Positions 46,120-55,328 of a stretch of 64,000 nt of DNA are shown piece after piece (position 1 is the first letter of the stretch; each line of letters opens with the position of its first letter). The notes under the pieces were generated by a model. That model did not search any database, was not told where the DNA came from, and worked only from the letters and a program-made list of their open reading frames with translations. The DNA is from Oscillospiraceae bacterium (GTDB lineage: Bacteria > Bacillota > Clostridia > Oscillospirales > Oscillospiraceae), in the NCBI GenBank assembly GCA_030625685.1, contig DAOUQJ010000002.1, forward strand, positions 1 to 64,000, in the 5' to 3' direction. Made by a program: the position numbers and the translations under genes.

Positions 46120-46691
46120 TCAACTCCCAGCTCCTTTAAGATCGACAGCATTTCCTCTTTGGTCAAAGCACCTTCATGCGCTGTATAAATATGCTCTTGG
46201 GTCTCCTCATCACGATAGATAATAAAGCCAAGGTCTACCGTTTCAGGCACATAAGGCTGACCCTCTTTGTCAAAAAAGAACTGAGTGGGAATCACGCGCA
46301 AGGGAAACATTGTTGCCGCTTGGCCGTCTTTACCAATGTCCACGTATTTCACAACCGCTGTTCCACGCAGGTCTGCATTGAGCTCTTGCAGTTCTGGTGC
46401 CATTGCTCTACATGGTCCACATGACTCAGAACCAAGGTCAATAATAACAGGCAATCCATGAGATAAAAACGCATCCAAATCAAACGCATAGGTTGCATCC
46501 AACCGAAATTTATCATCAGATTCCTGTGCATTTTCCCCTGTAATCTCAATGTTTGATTCATTTTCACTATCAATTAGATTGCCGGAATTCGCATTCTTCA
46601 GCAGAAATATCCCTGCCACAAACAACAAAATAATAATCGGAACAAGTATTTTTACTCTCTTTCTTTTTAACTCAATTTTGTTTTCACCCAT
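46116..46691 (-). CDS. Membrane-anchored thioredoxin-like protein
   Basis: About 191 residues: one N-terminal membrane helix (about 15-33), a polar spacer, and a thioredoxin fold with SCGPCRAMAPEL (the CGPC active site), cis-Pro in VIPTQFFFD and EGALTKEEML. The domain faces outward, so it is probably kept reduced by CcdA, with which it overlaps. ATG at 46691 has AGGAGG 10 nt upstream. It resembles thioredoxins of clostridial redox modules rather than ResA cytochrome maturation, since no haem proteins are near. Confidence 0.88.
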   Translation of the reverse strand: MGENKIELKRKRVKILVPIIILLFVAGIFLLKNANSGNLIDSENESNIEITGENAQESDDKFRLDATYAFDLDAFLSHGLPVIIDLGSESCGPCRAMAPELQELNADLRGTAVVKYVDIGKDGQAATMFPLRVIPTQFFFDKEGQPYVPETVDLGFIIYRDEETQEHIYTAHEGALTKEEMLSILKELGVE

Positions 46692-46874
46692 AGCATTGTG
46701 TCCTCCTACTACTATATTACGTTTTAACACATAAACACAGATTCACTTTATCGTCTCACTTTATATATTGTGCTCTTTAAGACAGGTATTTAGCCACAAT
46801 TTCTTATGACCATAATAGCATAAACCAGCGCTTTTAATCACTACATAGTTAAACTTTTCCACCTTTTTTCTGAC

Positions 46875-47294
46875 TTAGTTTCGTTTGATTGCATCATCTT
46901 TGATGTTCTGTGCTAGACGTTTGACATTACGCTCAATTTGGTCAATCACCAATTGAAACGCTTCATCGCCTTGTCCACTAGGGTCATCCAAGCCCCAATC
47001 TTCTTCATATTTGCTTGGCAAAAATGGGCACACCACATTGCATCCCATCTTCACGACAACATCAATGGCTGGAAGTTCCTCCAATAACTTTACGTGTTGT
47101 GTTTCTTCCATATCTATCCCATAGCACTCTTGAATCAATCGAACCGCATCTGGGTTGATGTGTGCTTTCAGTTCAGTTCCTGCTGAATAACTTTCAAACA
47201 CATCTCCTGCAAAGTGCTTTCCCAATGCCTCTGCCATTTGACTGCGACAAGAATTGTGTACGCAAATAAATGCAACCTTTGGTTTCTGATTCAT
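46875..47294 (-). CDS. arsC: Arsenate reductase / LMW protein-tyrosine phosphatase family
   Basis: A 139-residue protein with the P-loop CVHNSCRSQMAEA (C-x5-R), reducing arsenate to arsenite. The second cysteine region is MGCNVVCPFLP, followed by DWGLDDPSGQGDEAF. This is the GC-x3-CP subclass, not the C-x6-C arrangement of the Staphylococcus thioredoxin type, so the reductant is uncertain. It lies downstream of an ArsR gene. No arsenite pump (ArsB/Acr3) is encoded nearby. Confidence 0.88.
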   Translation of the reverse strand: MNQKPKVAFICVHNSCRSQMAEALGKHFAGDVFESYSAGTELKAHINPDAVRLIQECYGIDMEETQHVKLLEELPAIDVVVKMGCNVVCPFLPSKYEEDWGLDDPSGQGDEAFQLVIDQIERNVKRLAQNIKDDAIKRN

Positions 47295-47450
47295 AATGAT
47301 GTCTCCTTTAAGATATTTATATCAACCCTGTTTTAAACCACTCTTTGGTGTTGTTTGCAATTTTCACTAAAACTAGCATCACCGGCACTTCCACCTATAC
47401 GCCAATACACTCTTTTGTTTACTCATATATGTTTCTTTCCAGTCAACAGA

Positions 47451-47846
47451 TCAATGTTTTGCTTTCTTCTCTTGCTCGATATAGGTTTCCACAATTTCAC
47501 GATTGTTTCGTATTGTTTGACAGTTATATGCACTCTGCTTATAAATCTCACACTTCAAGGCATCTTCAATGAAGATTGCTTCTGTATTGCACTGTTTTTC
47601 GATATACTCAAGCAGCAATGCATGTTCCTCTTTGAAGGTATCACTAATTTTGTAATGTACCCATTGTGCACTCTTATCGCCTACAATTAAGTTAGCCGCT
47701 TTTAATTTTGCCAGATGTCTTGATAAATTTGTTTGAGATAACGAGAGCACAACCTCCAATTCACATACACACAATTCGTGTCGCATCAGCAAGTTCAGTA
47801 TTCTCACTCTATTTTCGTCCCCAACCGCTTTCAGTATTTCAATCAA
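47451..47846 (-). CDS. arsR: ArsR/SmtB-family metalloregulator
   Basis: A 131-residue winged-helix repressor. ELCVCELEVVLSLSQTNLSRHLAKL holds the metal-binding CVC motif of ArsR type I sites within the DNA-binding helix, so it should sense arsenite or antimonite. TTG start at 47846, with AAAGGG about 9 nt upstream. An AT-rich palindrome directly upstream (47863-47888) fits its operator. The gene to be controlled is arsC, 156 bp downstream. Confidence 0.88.
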   Translation of the reverse strand: MIEILKAVGDENRVRILNLLMRHELCVCELEVVLSLSQTNLSRHLAKLKAANLIVGDKSAQWVHYKISDTFKEEHALLLEYIEKQCNTEAIFIEDALKCEIYKQSAYNCQTIRNNREIVETYIEQEKKAKH

Positions 47847-47862
47847 ATCAACACACCCTTTA

Positions 47863-47888
47863 TATGATTATATTTGAATATAGTCATA
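47863..47888 (-). promoter_or_regulatory. Putative ArsR operator
   Basis: On the minus strand TATGACTATATT and AATATAATCATA (one mismatch) surround a 2-base centre. The 12-bp arms match the size and AT-rich form of ArsR/SmtB sites, 17 bp upstream of the arsR start. Confidence 0.7.
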
Positions 47889-48373
47889 TAGTAAGAAATA
47901 AACACATGCTTGTCAAGAGAAAACTAAGTATCCTAGTAAAATTTTAAACTGTTAACCATCGTCACTGACGCTTACGGTAGTTACCATTACAATGGCCTTC
48001 TAGCCACCCATTACATACAATCTCGCTGAGGCAATAACTATAATTTCATTTTGTAAAATTCAAGTTTTCTCATCTCTAAAAATCGAAATTGCTTAATTAT
48101 TACATTTCAAATATAAAAAGCATTCCTTCTGCTTCCCTTTTGACTGAATAGATAATCTCATTCTGACAATTGGTTTTACAGAACATAACTTTACACTCTT
48201 TTTCTTTTTAAATTTGGCACTTTCTTTTATAATTCCATTCATTCTTGTTTGTTATTAACAAATTTCCCCATTTTTTATGGGAATCTCTATGAAATGTATT
48301 GAAATACCAATGGTATTACTATAATATTAAGTATAATGGATTTTTTTACAATACTTTAGAGGAGGTGTTTGAA
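47889..48373. other. Intergenic region upstream of the synthase-kinase locus
   Basis: No credible ORF. Near the right end there is a stem-loop TTCCCCAT/ATGGGAA (48264-48283), then a dyad AATACC-AAT-GGTATT (48303-48317), then two TATAAT boxes (48320-48325, 48332-48337); TTGAAA at 48299 lies 15 bp before the first. The dyad between -35 and -10 looks like an operator for the alpha-oxoamine synthase gene. Confidence 0.45.
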
Positions 48374-49636
48374 TTGAGTTCTAATTTCAATTCAATGGGA
48401 GAAGTTCTTGCACATATAAAAAGTGATGAAAGCCTAAGCATTGATGAAAGAGCAGATATCGTCAGATCTTTTATCAAACAAGAAAACAACGGAAATGGAA
48501 ACGCTTACGATAAATATCTGGAAAATGGTGCTGCCACTCAAATGAATGTAATCTCTGATCAATCCGGAATAAAAAAGAACTGCATTCTTTGGTGTGTCAA
48601 TCATTATCTCAGTTTAAATAGAAATCAAAATGTTTTGAAGAAAGCTAGCGTTGCTCTTCACCAATATGGTACTGGTTGTGGTACTGCTGCGACTTCATGT
48701 GGCATGAACTCGTTACATAAAAATGTAGAAAAAAGGCTATCCGCTCTACTAAACAAAGATGACGTTGTCTTATACCCAACCGGATTCACTGCCAATATGG
48801 CTGCGGTTTCTTTTTTGGCAAGCAATAAAGATTTGATTCTGTTCGATCGAGAATGCCATTCGTCCATCATCAATGGCTTGAAATTGAGCAAGGGGAAATA
48901 TCTTTCATTCAAACATAATAATTTAGCAGATTTAGAAAAAAAGCTAAACAAATACCAAAACTCCTTTGATACTATATTTGTCGTCTTAGAATCCGCTTAT
49001 TCCATGAGTGGTGACTTAGCTCCACTCAAAGATATTGTACGTTTGAAACAGCAATATCCATTTCTATTGTATGTTGATGAAGCGCATACATTTGGAATAT
49101 ATGGCGATAAAGGACAAGGATACTGCTTTGACCAAGGTGTTACAGAAGACGTTGACTTCATCATGTCTACACTTTCCAAGTCAACTTCCTCCATCGGTGG
49201 CTTCATTGCATCCAACAGCAAATATACAGAGCTCATGAGATGGACAGATCCTTATATATTCCAAGCCTGTCTCACCCCAGTTGATGCTGCCACTGTGCTC
49301 GCTTGTCTGGATGAAATTGCAGAAAATCCTTCCATGATTCGTGAACTACATGACAAAAATAAATATATGCGCACATCGCTACTTTCAAAAGGGTTCAATC
49401 TTGGCAATAGCCAGAGTCCTCTCATTCCTATTATGATTGAAGACATTGCAATACTCAGAACAGTTGTAGAAGAACTCTTTGATGAGGGTATCTACTCCAC
49501 CCCTGTGCTTTATCCTGCAGTAAAAGCAAACGAGGGTAGAATACGACTTGTTTTAAACAATGATCACTCAAAAAGCCAAATTGACTATACAGTTGATACT
49601 TTAGAGAAAATTTGCAAAAAATATAATGTGATTTGA
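48374..49636 (+). CDS. Alpha-oxoamine synthase (CqsA/LqsA/ALAS-like acyltransferase)
   Basis: A 420-residue PLP enzyme of the KBL/BioF/ALAS/SPT family, which condenses an acyl-CoA or acyl-ACP with an amino acid. Motifs: YGTGCGTAATSCGMN (substrate loop), VLYPTGFTANMA, ECHSSII (His stacking on PLP), VDEAHTFGIYG (D235, H238) and the PLP lysine K269 in TLSKSTSSIGGF. TTG at 48374 lies 8 nt behind GAGGAGG. There are no biotin, haem or threonine-catabolism genes nearby. It stands instead before a hybrid histidine kinase, as do signal synthases CqsA and LqsA. The assignment to signalling is my inference; acyl and amino-acid substrates are unknown. Confidence 0.85.
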   Translation: MSSNFNSMGEVLAHIKSDESLSIDERADIVRSFIKQENNGNGNAYDKYLENGAATQMNVISDQSGIKKNCILWCVNHYLSLNRNQNVLKKASVALHQYGTGCGTAATSCGMNSLHKNVEKRLSALLNKDDVVLYPTGFTANMAAVSFLASNKDLILFDRECHSSIINGLKLSKGKYLSFKHNNLADLEKKLNKYQNSFDTIFVVLESAYSMSGDLAPLKDIVRLKQQYPFLLYVDEAHTFGIYGDKGQGYCFDQGVTEDVDFIMSTLSKSTSSIGGFIASNSKYTELMRWTDPYIFQACLTPVDAATVLACLDEIAENPSMIRELHDKNKYMRTSLLSKGFNLGNSQSPLIPIMIEDIAILRTVVEELFDEGIYSTPVLYPAVKANEGRIRLVLNNDHSKSQIDYTVDTLEKICKKYNVI

Positions 49637-49656
49637 CCAAAATCAAAAGAGGTTTT

Positions 49657-49687
49657 TTGATTTACAATGCACTTCTACGGATATAAT
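49657..49687 (+). promoter_or_regulatory. Possible internal promoter before the hybrid kinase
   Basis: A perfect TATAAT (49682-49687) is preceded by TTTACA at 15 bp or TTGATT at 19 bp, both off-optimum. If used, the kinase would be expressed apart from the synthase. The start codon is 24 nt downstream behind AAGGGG. Confidence 0.35.
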
Positions 49688-49710
49688 AAAACTAAGATAA
49701 GGGGAACCAC

Positions 49711-52557
49711 ATGCATCAACATCCACTCACGCTGAGTTTCAAAGATCCTGTTTTAGAAAACGAATATAGAGATAGCTTTGATTATGAAAACAGTATATTC
49801 AATCAAATTGGTATCGCATTGTCTTTTATGGCATGGTTGGTTATCGATGTATACTGTTATTTCTATTACTACGAACACTTTTTTCACATAACCGTTTCCC
49901 TTCTCGTCGTTCTTTGTCCACTATTCGCTTTAATTCTCATCATCACATCCTATCCTCGTCACGTCAGACTTTTTCAGCCCTTGACTGCGCTTGCCAATAT
50001 GCTTGCAGGGTTTATGGTTATTTATACAGGTCATTTGATATTAAATATTGATTTCCTTACGATCAGTTGCATCATTCTAGTAATATTATTTGCTTTTTTC
50101 ATTTTGCATCTAAGGTTCAAATTTGCTGTGGTTGCTACCCTTTCCTATGTAATTTTGTATCAAATCATATTGCTACCTGCATCCAACTTAGGAGACACGA
50201 ATACAACCTTACTTTCCATCATTGCATGGTCTATTGAATTCATCTGTATCGTCAGTGGCTACAACTCTGAACGAACCGCTAGAAAACTCTTTACACAAAA
50301 CAAAGTCATCATCCATCAACAGCGTATTGCAGAAGCTGCGATGAAAGCCAAAGGTGAATTTTTGGCAAACATGAGTCATGAAAGTCGCACGCCTCTCAAT
50401 GCCATCATTGGAATGACATATCTGACCTTACAAACCGATTTGAGCGCGCAACAAAGAGATTATCTGCAAAAAATTCAATCTTCTTCGCAGACTTTATTGC
50501 AAGTAATCAACGACATTTTAGACTTCTCCAAAGTAGAAGCGGGCAAAATGGATATCGAAATTGTAGATTTCAAGCTAGATGATATGTTAGCTAGTTTAGA
50601 CAATCTCTTCCACCTCAATATCCAACAAAAAAATATTGAATTTTTATTTCACTACACAGCAGATATCCCACAAAATCTCAAAGGTGACCCACTTCGATTG
50701 GGTCAAATTCTCACAAACCTCACAAGTAACGCCATTAAGTTTACAGAAAAAGGCTCCATTGTCATTAAAATAGAACTCGTAAGGAAAGCCAAAGAAAAAG
50801 TTATCCTGCAATTTTCTGTGAGTGATACAGGAATTGGCATTACCAAAGAGCAACAAAAGAAACTCTTTCAGCCTTTTAGTCAAGTTGATGCATCTATCAC
50901 CCGCGAATATGGAGGCACTGGCCTCGGCCTTGCCATCTGTAACAGGCTGGTCAAAATGATGGGTGGGCGCATTTGGCTTGAAAGTGAACCTGGAAAAGGC
51001 AGCACATTTTTCTTTACCGCCGAACTTCAGTACCATGCAAACCAAATTGACAATCAATTTCTGCTTGCACAACGTAACAATCACACAAAGAAAGTCTTGG
51101 TGTTCGATGACAACCCGCTTTCTGTCGATAGTATGACAAAAATGCTGAAATCCATGCAGTTTTCAACCATTGGTGTGACTACCAAAGAGCAAGCACTCAT
51201 CGCACTCAAAAAATTTGATAACATCCATTCTCTATTCATGGATTCTAACCTTCCTCAGACAGACATCTTAACTATCACCGAGCAAATCAAAAACGCAAGT
51301 GATATTGTTTCAAAACCGCATCTGATCATGCTGAGCACATTAAATCACACAGAATTCAGCAGCGATGAAGATAACTTTCATGGCTCTGCCAATTTGAGCA
51401 AACCTGTTACGCTCTCTCACCTGCAAGATGTGATGACTCAGTTCTCTGACGATCCAAATTCTAGAGAACTATCCCAGAAACAAGCTGAATCCACTGCTAC
51501 CAATAAAACAAACAACAAAGTTTTAGTCGCAGAAGACAACCACCTCAATCAACAAATAGCCAAAGAACTTTTATCGCAACTACAATTAGACGTAGATATT
51601 GCGGCAAATGGCCTACAAGCCTTAGAACTCTTAGAGCAAAATGACTACGCCCTTATCCTTATGGATATCAAAATGCCTGTTATGAATGGCTATGAAGCAA
51701 CACGCAAAATTAGAAACAACCCAAAATGGGAAAATATTCCCATCATCGGCACACCTTCCTATGCAAAAGAAGACAGTAGTGATAGAATTTTGATCACTGG
51801 AATGAATGATTATTTAGATAAACCACTCAACCCAGAAAAACTCAATTTTGCTGTTTCAAAATATATTAAAACAAATACTCCCCAAAACACTGCCGCCACA
51901 TCATCCAATAGCAATGATTCTAACAAATCCGATCAGCTGTGGCCAGTTTCACAATATATTTCATGGACAAAAGGTCTTGCAAACGCGGACAACAACCAGA
52001 GTTTATATCTGAAACTGCTTTCCCTTTTCCGTACCAGCAATCAACAGACCTATGATGAACTCATTTCCTACCTTTCCAGTGATAACCATGAAAAAGCGAA
52101 AGATTTAATCCTCACCATCAAAGGGGATGCTGCCAATATCGCAGCAACACACTTGGTGTGCACAACAAGCAAATTAGAAGAAGATTTAACACGCGATTTG
52201 CTCCAGCCAAACAGCAAGATATTAGAAGAATTTGATCTTTCACTTACCCATGTACTTGGCGACATCAAACGCTTAGAAAAAGAGCTTTCAAATAAAAAGA
52301 CGAACATTCAACAAGAGGACACCTTCCAACACATCAACAAAGATGAGGTGCGCCCACTATTAATGAAACTAGAAAAAATGTTGCTACGAGGATCAGTAGA
52401 ATCATTTGAACAACTCAACATGTTAGAGCAACATTTTCTTCATACCAAAATTGAACACAAATACTCCATACTCAAAAAACACATTGAAGCCTTTGATATG
52501 GACAGCGCATTAGAAGATTTAACCGAAATTGCTTCAGATTTAAGGTTAGATATTTAA
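49711..52557 (+). CDS. Hybrid histidine kinase with six-helix membrane sensor, two receivers and degenerate HPt
   Basis: A 948-residue membrane kinase. Six hydrophobic helices (about 27-52, 57-80, 88-110, 113-135, 137-156, 164-183) form the sensor with almost no outer loops, the kind of layout CqsS uses for lipophilic ligands. Then HisKA (H223 in [12 protein letters not shown]), HATPase ([15 protein letters not shown]), receiver 1 (D511), receiver 2 (D652) and an HPt-like helical domain. In that last domain the expected His is Leu801 ([13 protein letters not shown]), so it cannot relay phosphate. Receiver 2 also lacks the normal Thr/Ala switch (GTPSYA). It lies 74 bp after the synthase and 12 bp before the HD-GYP regulator. 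Confidence 0.92.
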   Translation: MHQHPLTLSFKDPVLENEYRDSFDYENSIFNQIGIALSFMAWLVIDVYCYFYYYEHFFHITVSLLVVLCPLFALILIITSYPRHVRLFQPLTALANMLAGFMVIYTGHLILNIDFLTISCIILVILFAFFILHLRFKFAVVATLSYVILYQIILLPASNLGDTNTTLLSIIAWSIEFICIVSGYNSERTARKLFTQNKVIIHQQRIAEAAMKAKGEFLANMSHESRTPLNAIIGMTYLTLQTDLSAQQRDYLQKIQSSSQTLLQVINDILDFSKVEAGKMDIEIVDFKLDDMLASLDNLFHLNIQQKNIEFLFHYTADIPQNLKGDPLRLGQILTNLTSNAIKFTEKGSIVIKIELVRKAKEKVILQFSVSDTGIGITKEQQKKLFQPFSQVDASITREYGGTGLGLAICNRLVKMMGGRIWLESEPGKGSTFFFTAELQYHANQIDNQFLLAQRNNHTKKVLVFDDNPLSVDSMTKMLKSMQFSTIGVTTKEQALIALKKFDNIHSLFMDSNLPQTDILTITEQIKNASDIVSKPHLIMLSTLNHTEFSSDEDNFHGSANLSKPVTLSHLQDVMTQFSDDPNSRELSQKQAESTATNKTNNKVLVAEDNHLNQQIAKELLSQLQLDVDIAANGLQALELLEQNDYALILMDIKMPVMNGYEATRKIRNNPKWENIPIIGTPSYAKEDSSDRILITGMNDYLDKPLNPEKLNFAVSKYIKTNTPQNTAATSSNSNDSNKSDQLWPVSQYISWTKGLANADNNQSLYLKLLSLFRTSNQQTYDELISYLSSDNHEKAKDLILTIKGDAANIAATHLVCTTSKLEEDLTRDLLQPNSKILEEFDLSLTHVLGDIKRLEKELSNKKTNIQQEDTFQHINKDEVRPLLMKLEKMLLRGSVESFEQLNMLEQHFLHTKIEHKYSILKKHIEAFDMDSALEDLTEIASDLRLDI

Positions 52558-52569
52558 ACAGGAGGAACA

Positions 52570-53640
52570 ATGACAGTATTGACAGAACAAAAAAAAGTGC
52601 TGATTGTCGATGATATACCAGAAAACATCTATATATTAATGGAAATCTTAAAAGATCAATGTGATTTATCCGTTGCAATCAACGGAAAAAAAGCCATAGA
52701 CATTGCTACCATGGATCCATCCATCACTTTGATACTGCTTGACATTATGATGCCAGAAATGGATGGCTATGAAGTTTTCACAAAACTAAAATCTAACCCT
52801 AAGACCAAAAACATTCCAATTATTTTTGTGACTGCTTTAAATGATGTAGAGCATGAATCCAAAGGACTAGAACTCGGTGCAGTGGATTATATCACCAAAC
52901 CATTTAACCCAGCCTTAATTCGCGCCAGGGTGAAAAATCATATAGAACTCAAAAACTATCGAGATAGTCTTGAAGAAAATGTGCGCAATAAAACAGACGA
53001 ATTATCCATTACACAAGATGTTATGATTGATACGTTGGGTACTTTAGCGGAATACCGACATGTTGAAACAGGTTTTCACATCAATCGTACCAAACAATAC
53101 ATTAAGCTCCTAGCAAACAAACTCAAAGATCACCCAAACTATAAAGACTACCTCAGCGATGAACGCATCGAAAAACTATATAAATCTGCCCCTCTGCACG
53201 ATATTGGTAAAATTGGCGTGCCTGATAGTATCCTTCTCAAACCTGGACCGCTCACCCCAAGTGAATATGATGAAATGAAAAAACACACCCTTTATGGACG
53301 TGATGCCCTCGCCATTGCCGCCTCAAATCTCGGTGCTGCTTCCTTTCTCAACCTTGCACAGGAAATGGCCTATACCCATCATGAAAAATGGGATGGATCG
53401 GGTTATCCGCAAGGGTTAAAAGGAGAAGAGATTCCCATTTCGGGTAGACTCATGGCCATCGCAGATGCATATGATGCCTTAATCTCTCAACGGGTATATA
53501 AATCTGCTTTTTCTCATGAAAAAGCAACCAACATTATCCGAGAAAGCAGTGGCACCTCCTTTGATCCCGAAATAGTTAAAATTTTTCTTGAAAATGATGA
53601 GATCTTTTATCGCATCGCACAAGAGTTGTCAGATACCTAA
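52570..53640 (+). CDS. Response regulator with HD-GYP c-di-GMP phosphodiesterase domain
   Basis: A 356-residue protein: receiver domain (1-125; VLIVDDIPEN, LLDIMMPEMDG with the phosphoacceptor Asp, KPF), a helical linker, and an HD-GYP domain (about 150-345). The metal ligands are complete: HDIGKIGVPD, KKHTLYG, YTHHEKWDGSGYPQG and AIADAYDAL. It should hydrolyse c-di-GMP, to pGpG or GMP. It is 12 bp downstream of the hybrid kinase, which is its likely phosphodonor through a receiver-kinase or a shared relay. Confidence 0.93.
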   Translation: MTVLTEQKKVLIVDDIPENIYILMEILKDQCDLSVAINGKKAIDIATMDPSITLILLDIMMPEMDGYEVFTKLKSNPKTKNIPIIFVTALNDVEHESKGLELGAVDYITKPFNPALIRARVKNHIELKNYRDSLEENVRNKTDELSITQDVMIDTLGTLAEYRHVETGFHINRTKQYIKLLANKLKDHPNYKDYLSDERIEKLYKSAPLHDIGKIGVPDSILLKPGPLTPSEYDEMKKHTLYGRDALAIAASNLGAASFLNLAQEMAYTHHEKWDGSGYPQGLKGEEIPISGRLMAIADAYDALISQRVYKSAFSHEKATNIIRESSGTSFDPEIVKIFLENDEIFYRIAQELSDT

Positions 53641-53722
53641 TCTTCTGAAATTTATCCCAAATTCAATATCTCCAGCTCCGTTTATCAGCCATATAACAAA
53701 ACCATATATACAAAAAAACAAC

Positions 53723-53757
53723 ATCAGCCGTTCTATTCCTTTGATAGAACGGCTGAT
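53723..53757. terminator. Terminator, probably bidirectional
   Basis: A perfect 14-bp inverted repeat (ATCAGCCGTTCTAT / ATAGAACGGCTGAT) around a 7-nt loop. The plus side ends ATTTTAC, weakly T-rich; the minus side has GTTGTTTTTTTG. It closes the synthase-kinase-HD-GYP locus and the convergent MATE gene. Confidence 0.8.
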
Positions 53758-53937
53758 ATTTTACATTTCTAAAGTTCTATTGATGTACTAGTCTCTGCCT
53801 CATTTAGAATACGTGCAAGAATCTAACTGATTCCTCAATAAAACGTCTATCCTCAAAGGCGTAGCTATTATCTCTCCCATAACCCTTACTAAACAAATTG
53901 GAAAGTGCGCTTAAACCATGCGCGCAAACCTTTTCTC

Positions 53938-55326
53938 TTACACTTGTAGCTCCACTACATTTTGTATTTCAGTTGTGTTTTCCCCTGCATCATTGCGACT
54001 TTTCTTATAACTCATCAGTAAGGCAACCCCTGTTACCACAATTGCCAAACCATCCGACAAAGGAACCGATGCCCACACACCGACTAGCCCAAAAATATTT
54101 TGCATGATTAGCACAGACGGAATCAAAAAGGCAATCTGTCTGAGCAAACCCAATACCAAAGCTTTTGTGGCATGCGCTGTAGACTGATAAAATGCAATTC
54201 CATATAAGTTAATACAAAGAAGTGGCAACATAATCATAAATATTCTAAGACCAACTACCGCTGTTTGTATCGTTGCCGATGCAGGGTCTACAAACATGGT
54301 GATAAATGTTTTTGGGAAAAGTTCCATGAGTGCAAACACCACAGTTGAGAACCCTACCCCAACATAAATCCCTAATTTTAATGTTCTAAACACTCTATCA
54401 TGTTGCTTTGCACCGTGATTATAACCAATGATTGGTTGCATCCCTTGCTGAATGCCCATAATTGGCATGATAAAAAGCGTATACAATGAATTGATTGCCC
54501 CCATGGATGTGATTGCCGCGGTTCCGCCATACTCAATGAGTCCTTTGTTGAGTACGCTCATGGAAATGCTTGTCCCAACAGTAGTGATGAATGTTGCAAA
54601 CCCAATGGAGAATATTGTTGCGTAAACGCTCCACTTTGGGATAAAGTCTTTCACATTGAGTTTCAATACCGATTTTCCTCTTACGTAATACCCCAAAAGT
54701 AGGATAAGACCCGTTAATTGACCTAAAATTGTTGCTAACGCAGCGCCTTCTACACCCCATCCCAAAAGTGCAATGAAGATATAGTCCAAGATAATATTGG
54801 TTACAGCTGACACAATCATAGCTAGCATGGATAAAACAGGTTGCCCTTCTGTCCTCACAGCACCACTGAGATTAAAGGACGTCATTTGAAATACAAAACC
54901 CAATAAAATAATTCGCATATAATCAAAGGCATATCCCAACACATCGGGTGTAGCGCCATACAAAACAAGGATGGATTCCAAGTTTACATATATCGTCACA
55001 ACAGTCAGCAAAGTGATGATAACGCCTGCCCCCAACATATTGCCAAAGGCTTTGTTTGTCCCTTCCATATCCTTTTCGCCCAAACGAATAGACATGACTG
55101 CAGCGCCGCCTGCGCCAACCAATGACACAAAGGCAAACAGTATCATCATCACAGGAAAGGCGATAGTAAGTCCACCCAATGCACTTTCACCAACAATCTT
55201 TCCAATAAAAATTCTATCAATTATATTGTATATCGCATTGACAAGCATGGCTACAACAGCTGGTATGGAATACTGCGCCAATAATTGCCCCACTGATTTT
55301 GTTCCTAATTCTTTTGTTTTATCCAC
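53938..55326 (-). CDS. MATE-family efflux transporter
   Basis: A protein of about 462 residues, 12 helices, NorM/MepA-like: LLAQYSIPAVVAMLVNAIYNIIDRIFIG, FAFVSLVGAGGAAVMSIRLGEKD, GMQPIIGYNHGAKQHDR, and FYQSTAHATKALVLGLLRQ. It is distinct from the MATE at 42701. GTG at 55326 has AAGGAG about 9 nt upstream, and lies 3 bp after the MarR stop, so it is co-translated with the regulator. The C-terminus ends in a polar acidic tail. Confidence 0.92.
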   Translation of the reverse strand: MDKTKELGTKSVGQLLAQYSIPAVVAMLVNAIYNIIDRIFIGKIVGESALGGLTIAFPVMMILFAFVSLVGAGGAAVMSIRLGEKDMEGTNKAFGNMLGAGVIITLLTVVTIYVNLESILVLYGATPDVLGYAFDYMRIILLGFVFQMTSFNLSGAVRTEGQPVLSMLAMIVSAVTNIILDYIFIALLGWGVEGAALATILGQLTGLILLLGYYVRGKSVLKLNVKDFIPKWSVYATIFSIGFATFITTVGTSISMSVLNKGLIEYGGTAAITSMGAINSLYTLFIMPIMGIQQGMQPIIGYNHGAKQHDRVFRTLKLGIYVGVGFSTVVFALMELFPKTFITMFVDPASATIQTAVVGLRIFMIMLPLLCINLYGIAFYQSTAHATKALVLGLLRQIAFLIPSVLIMQNIFGLVGVWASVPLSDGLAIVVTGVALLMSYKKSRNDAGENTTEIQNVVELQV

Positions 55327-55328
55327 TA

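Noticed and set aside
49640-49662. AAATCAAAA/TTTTGATTT hairpin between synthase and kinase as a terminator
   Set aside because: Almost all A-T pairs and no following T-run; it would not terminate efficiently, so read-through into the kinase remains likely.
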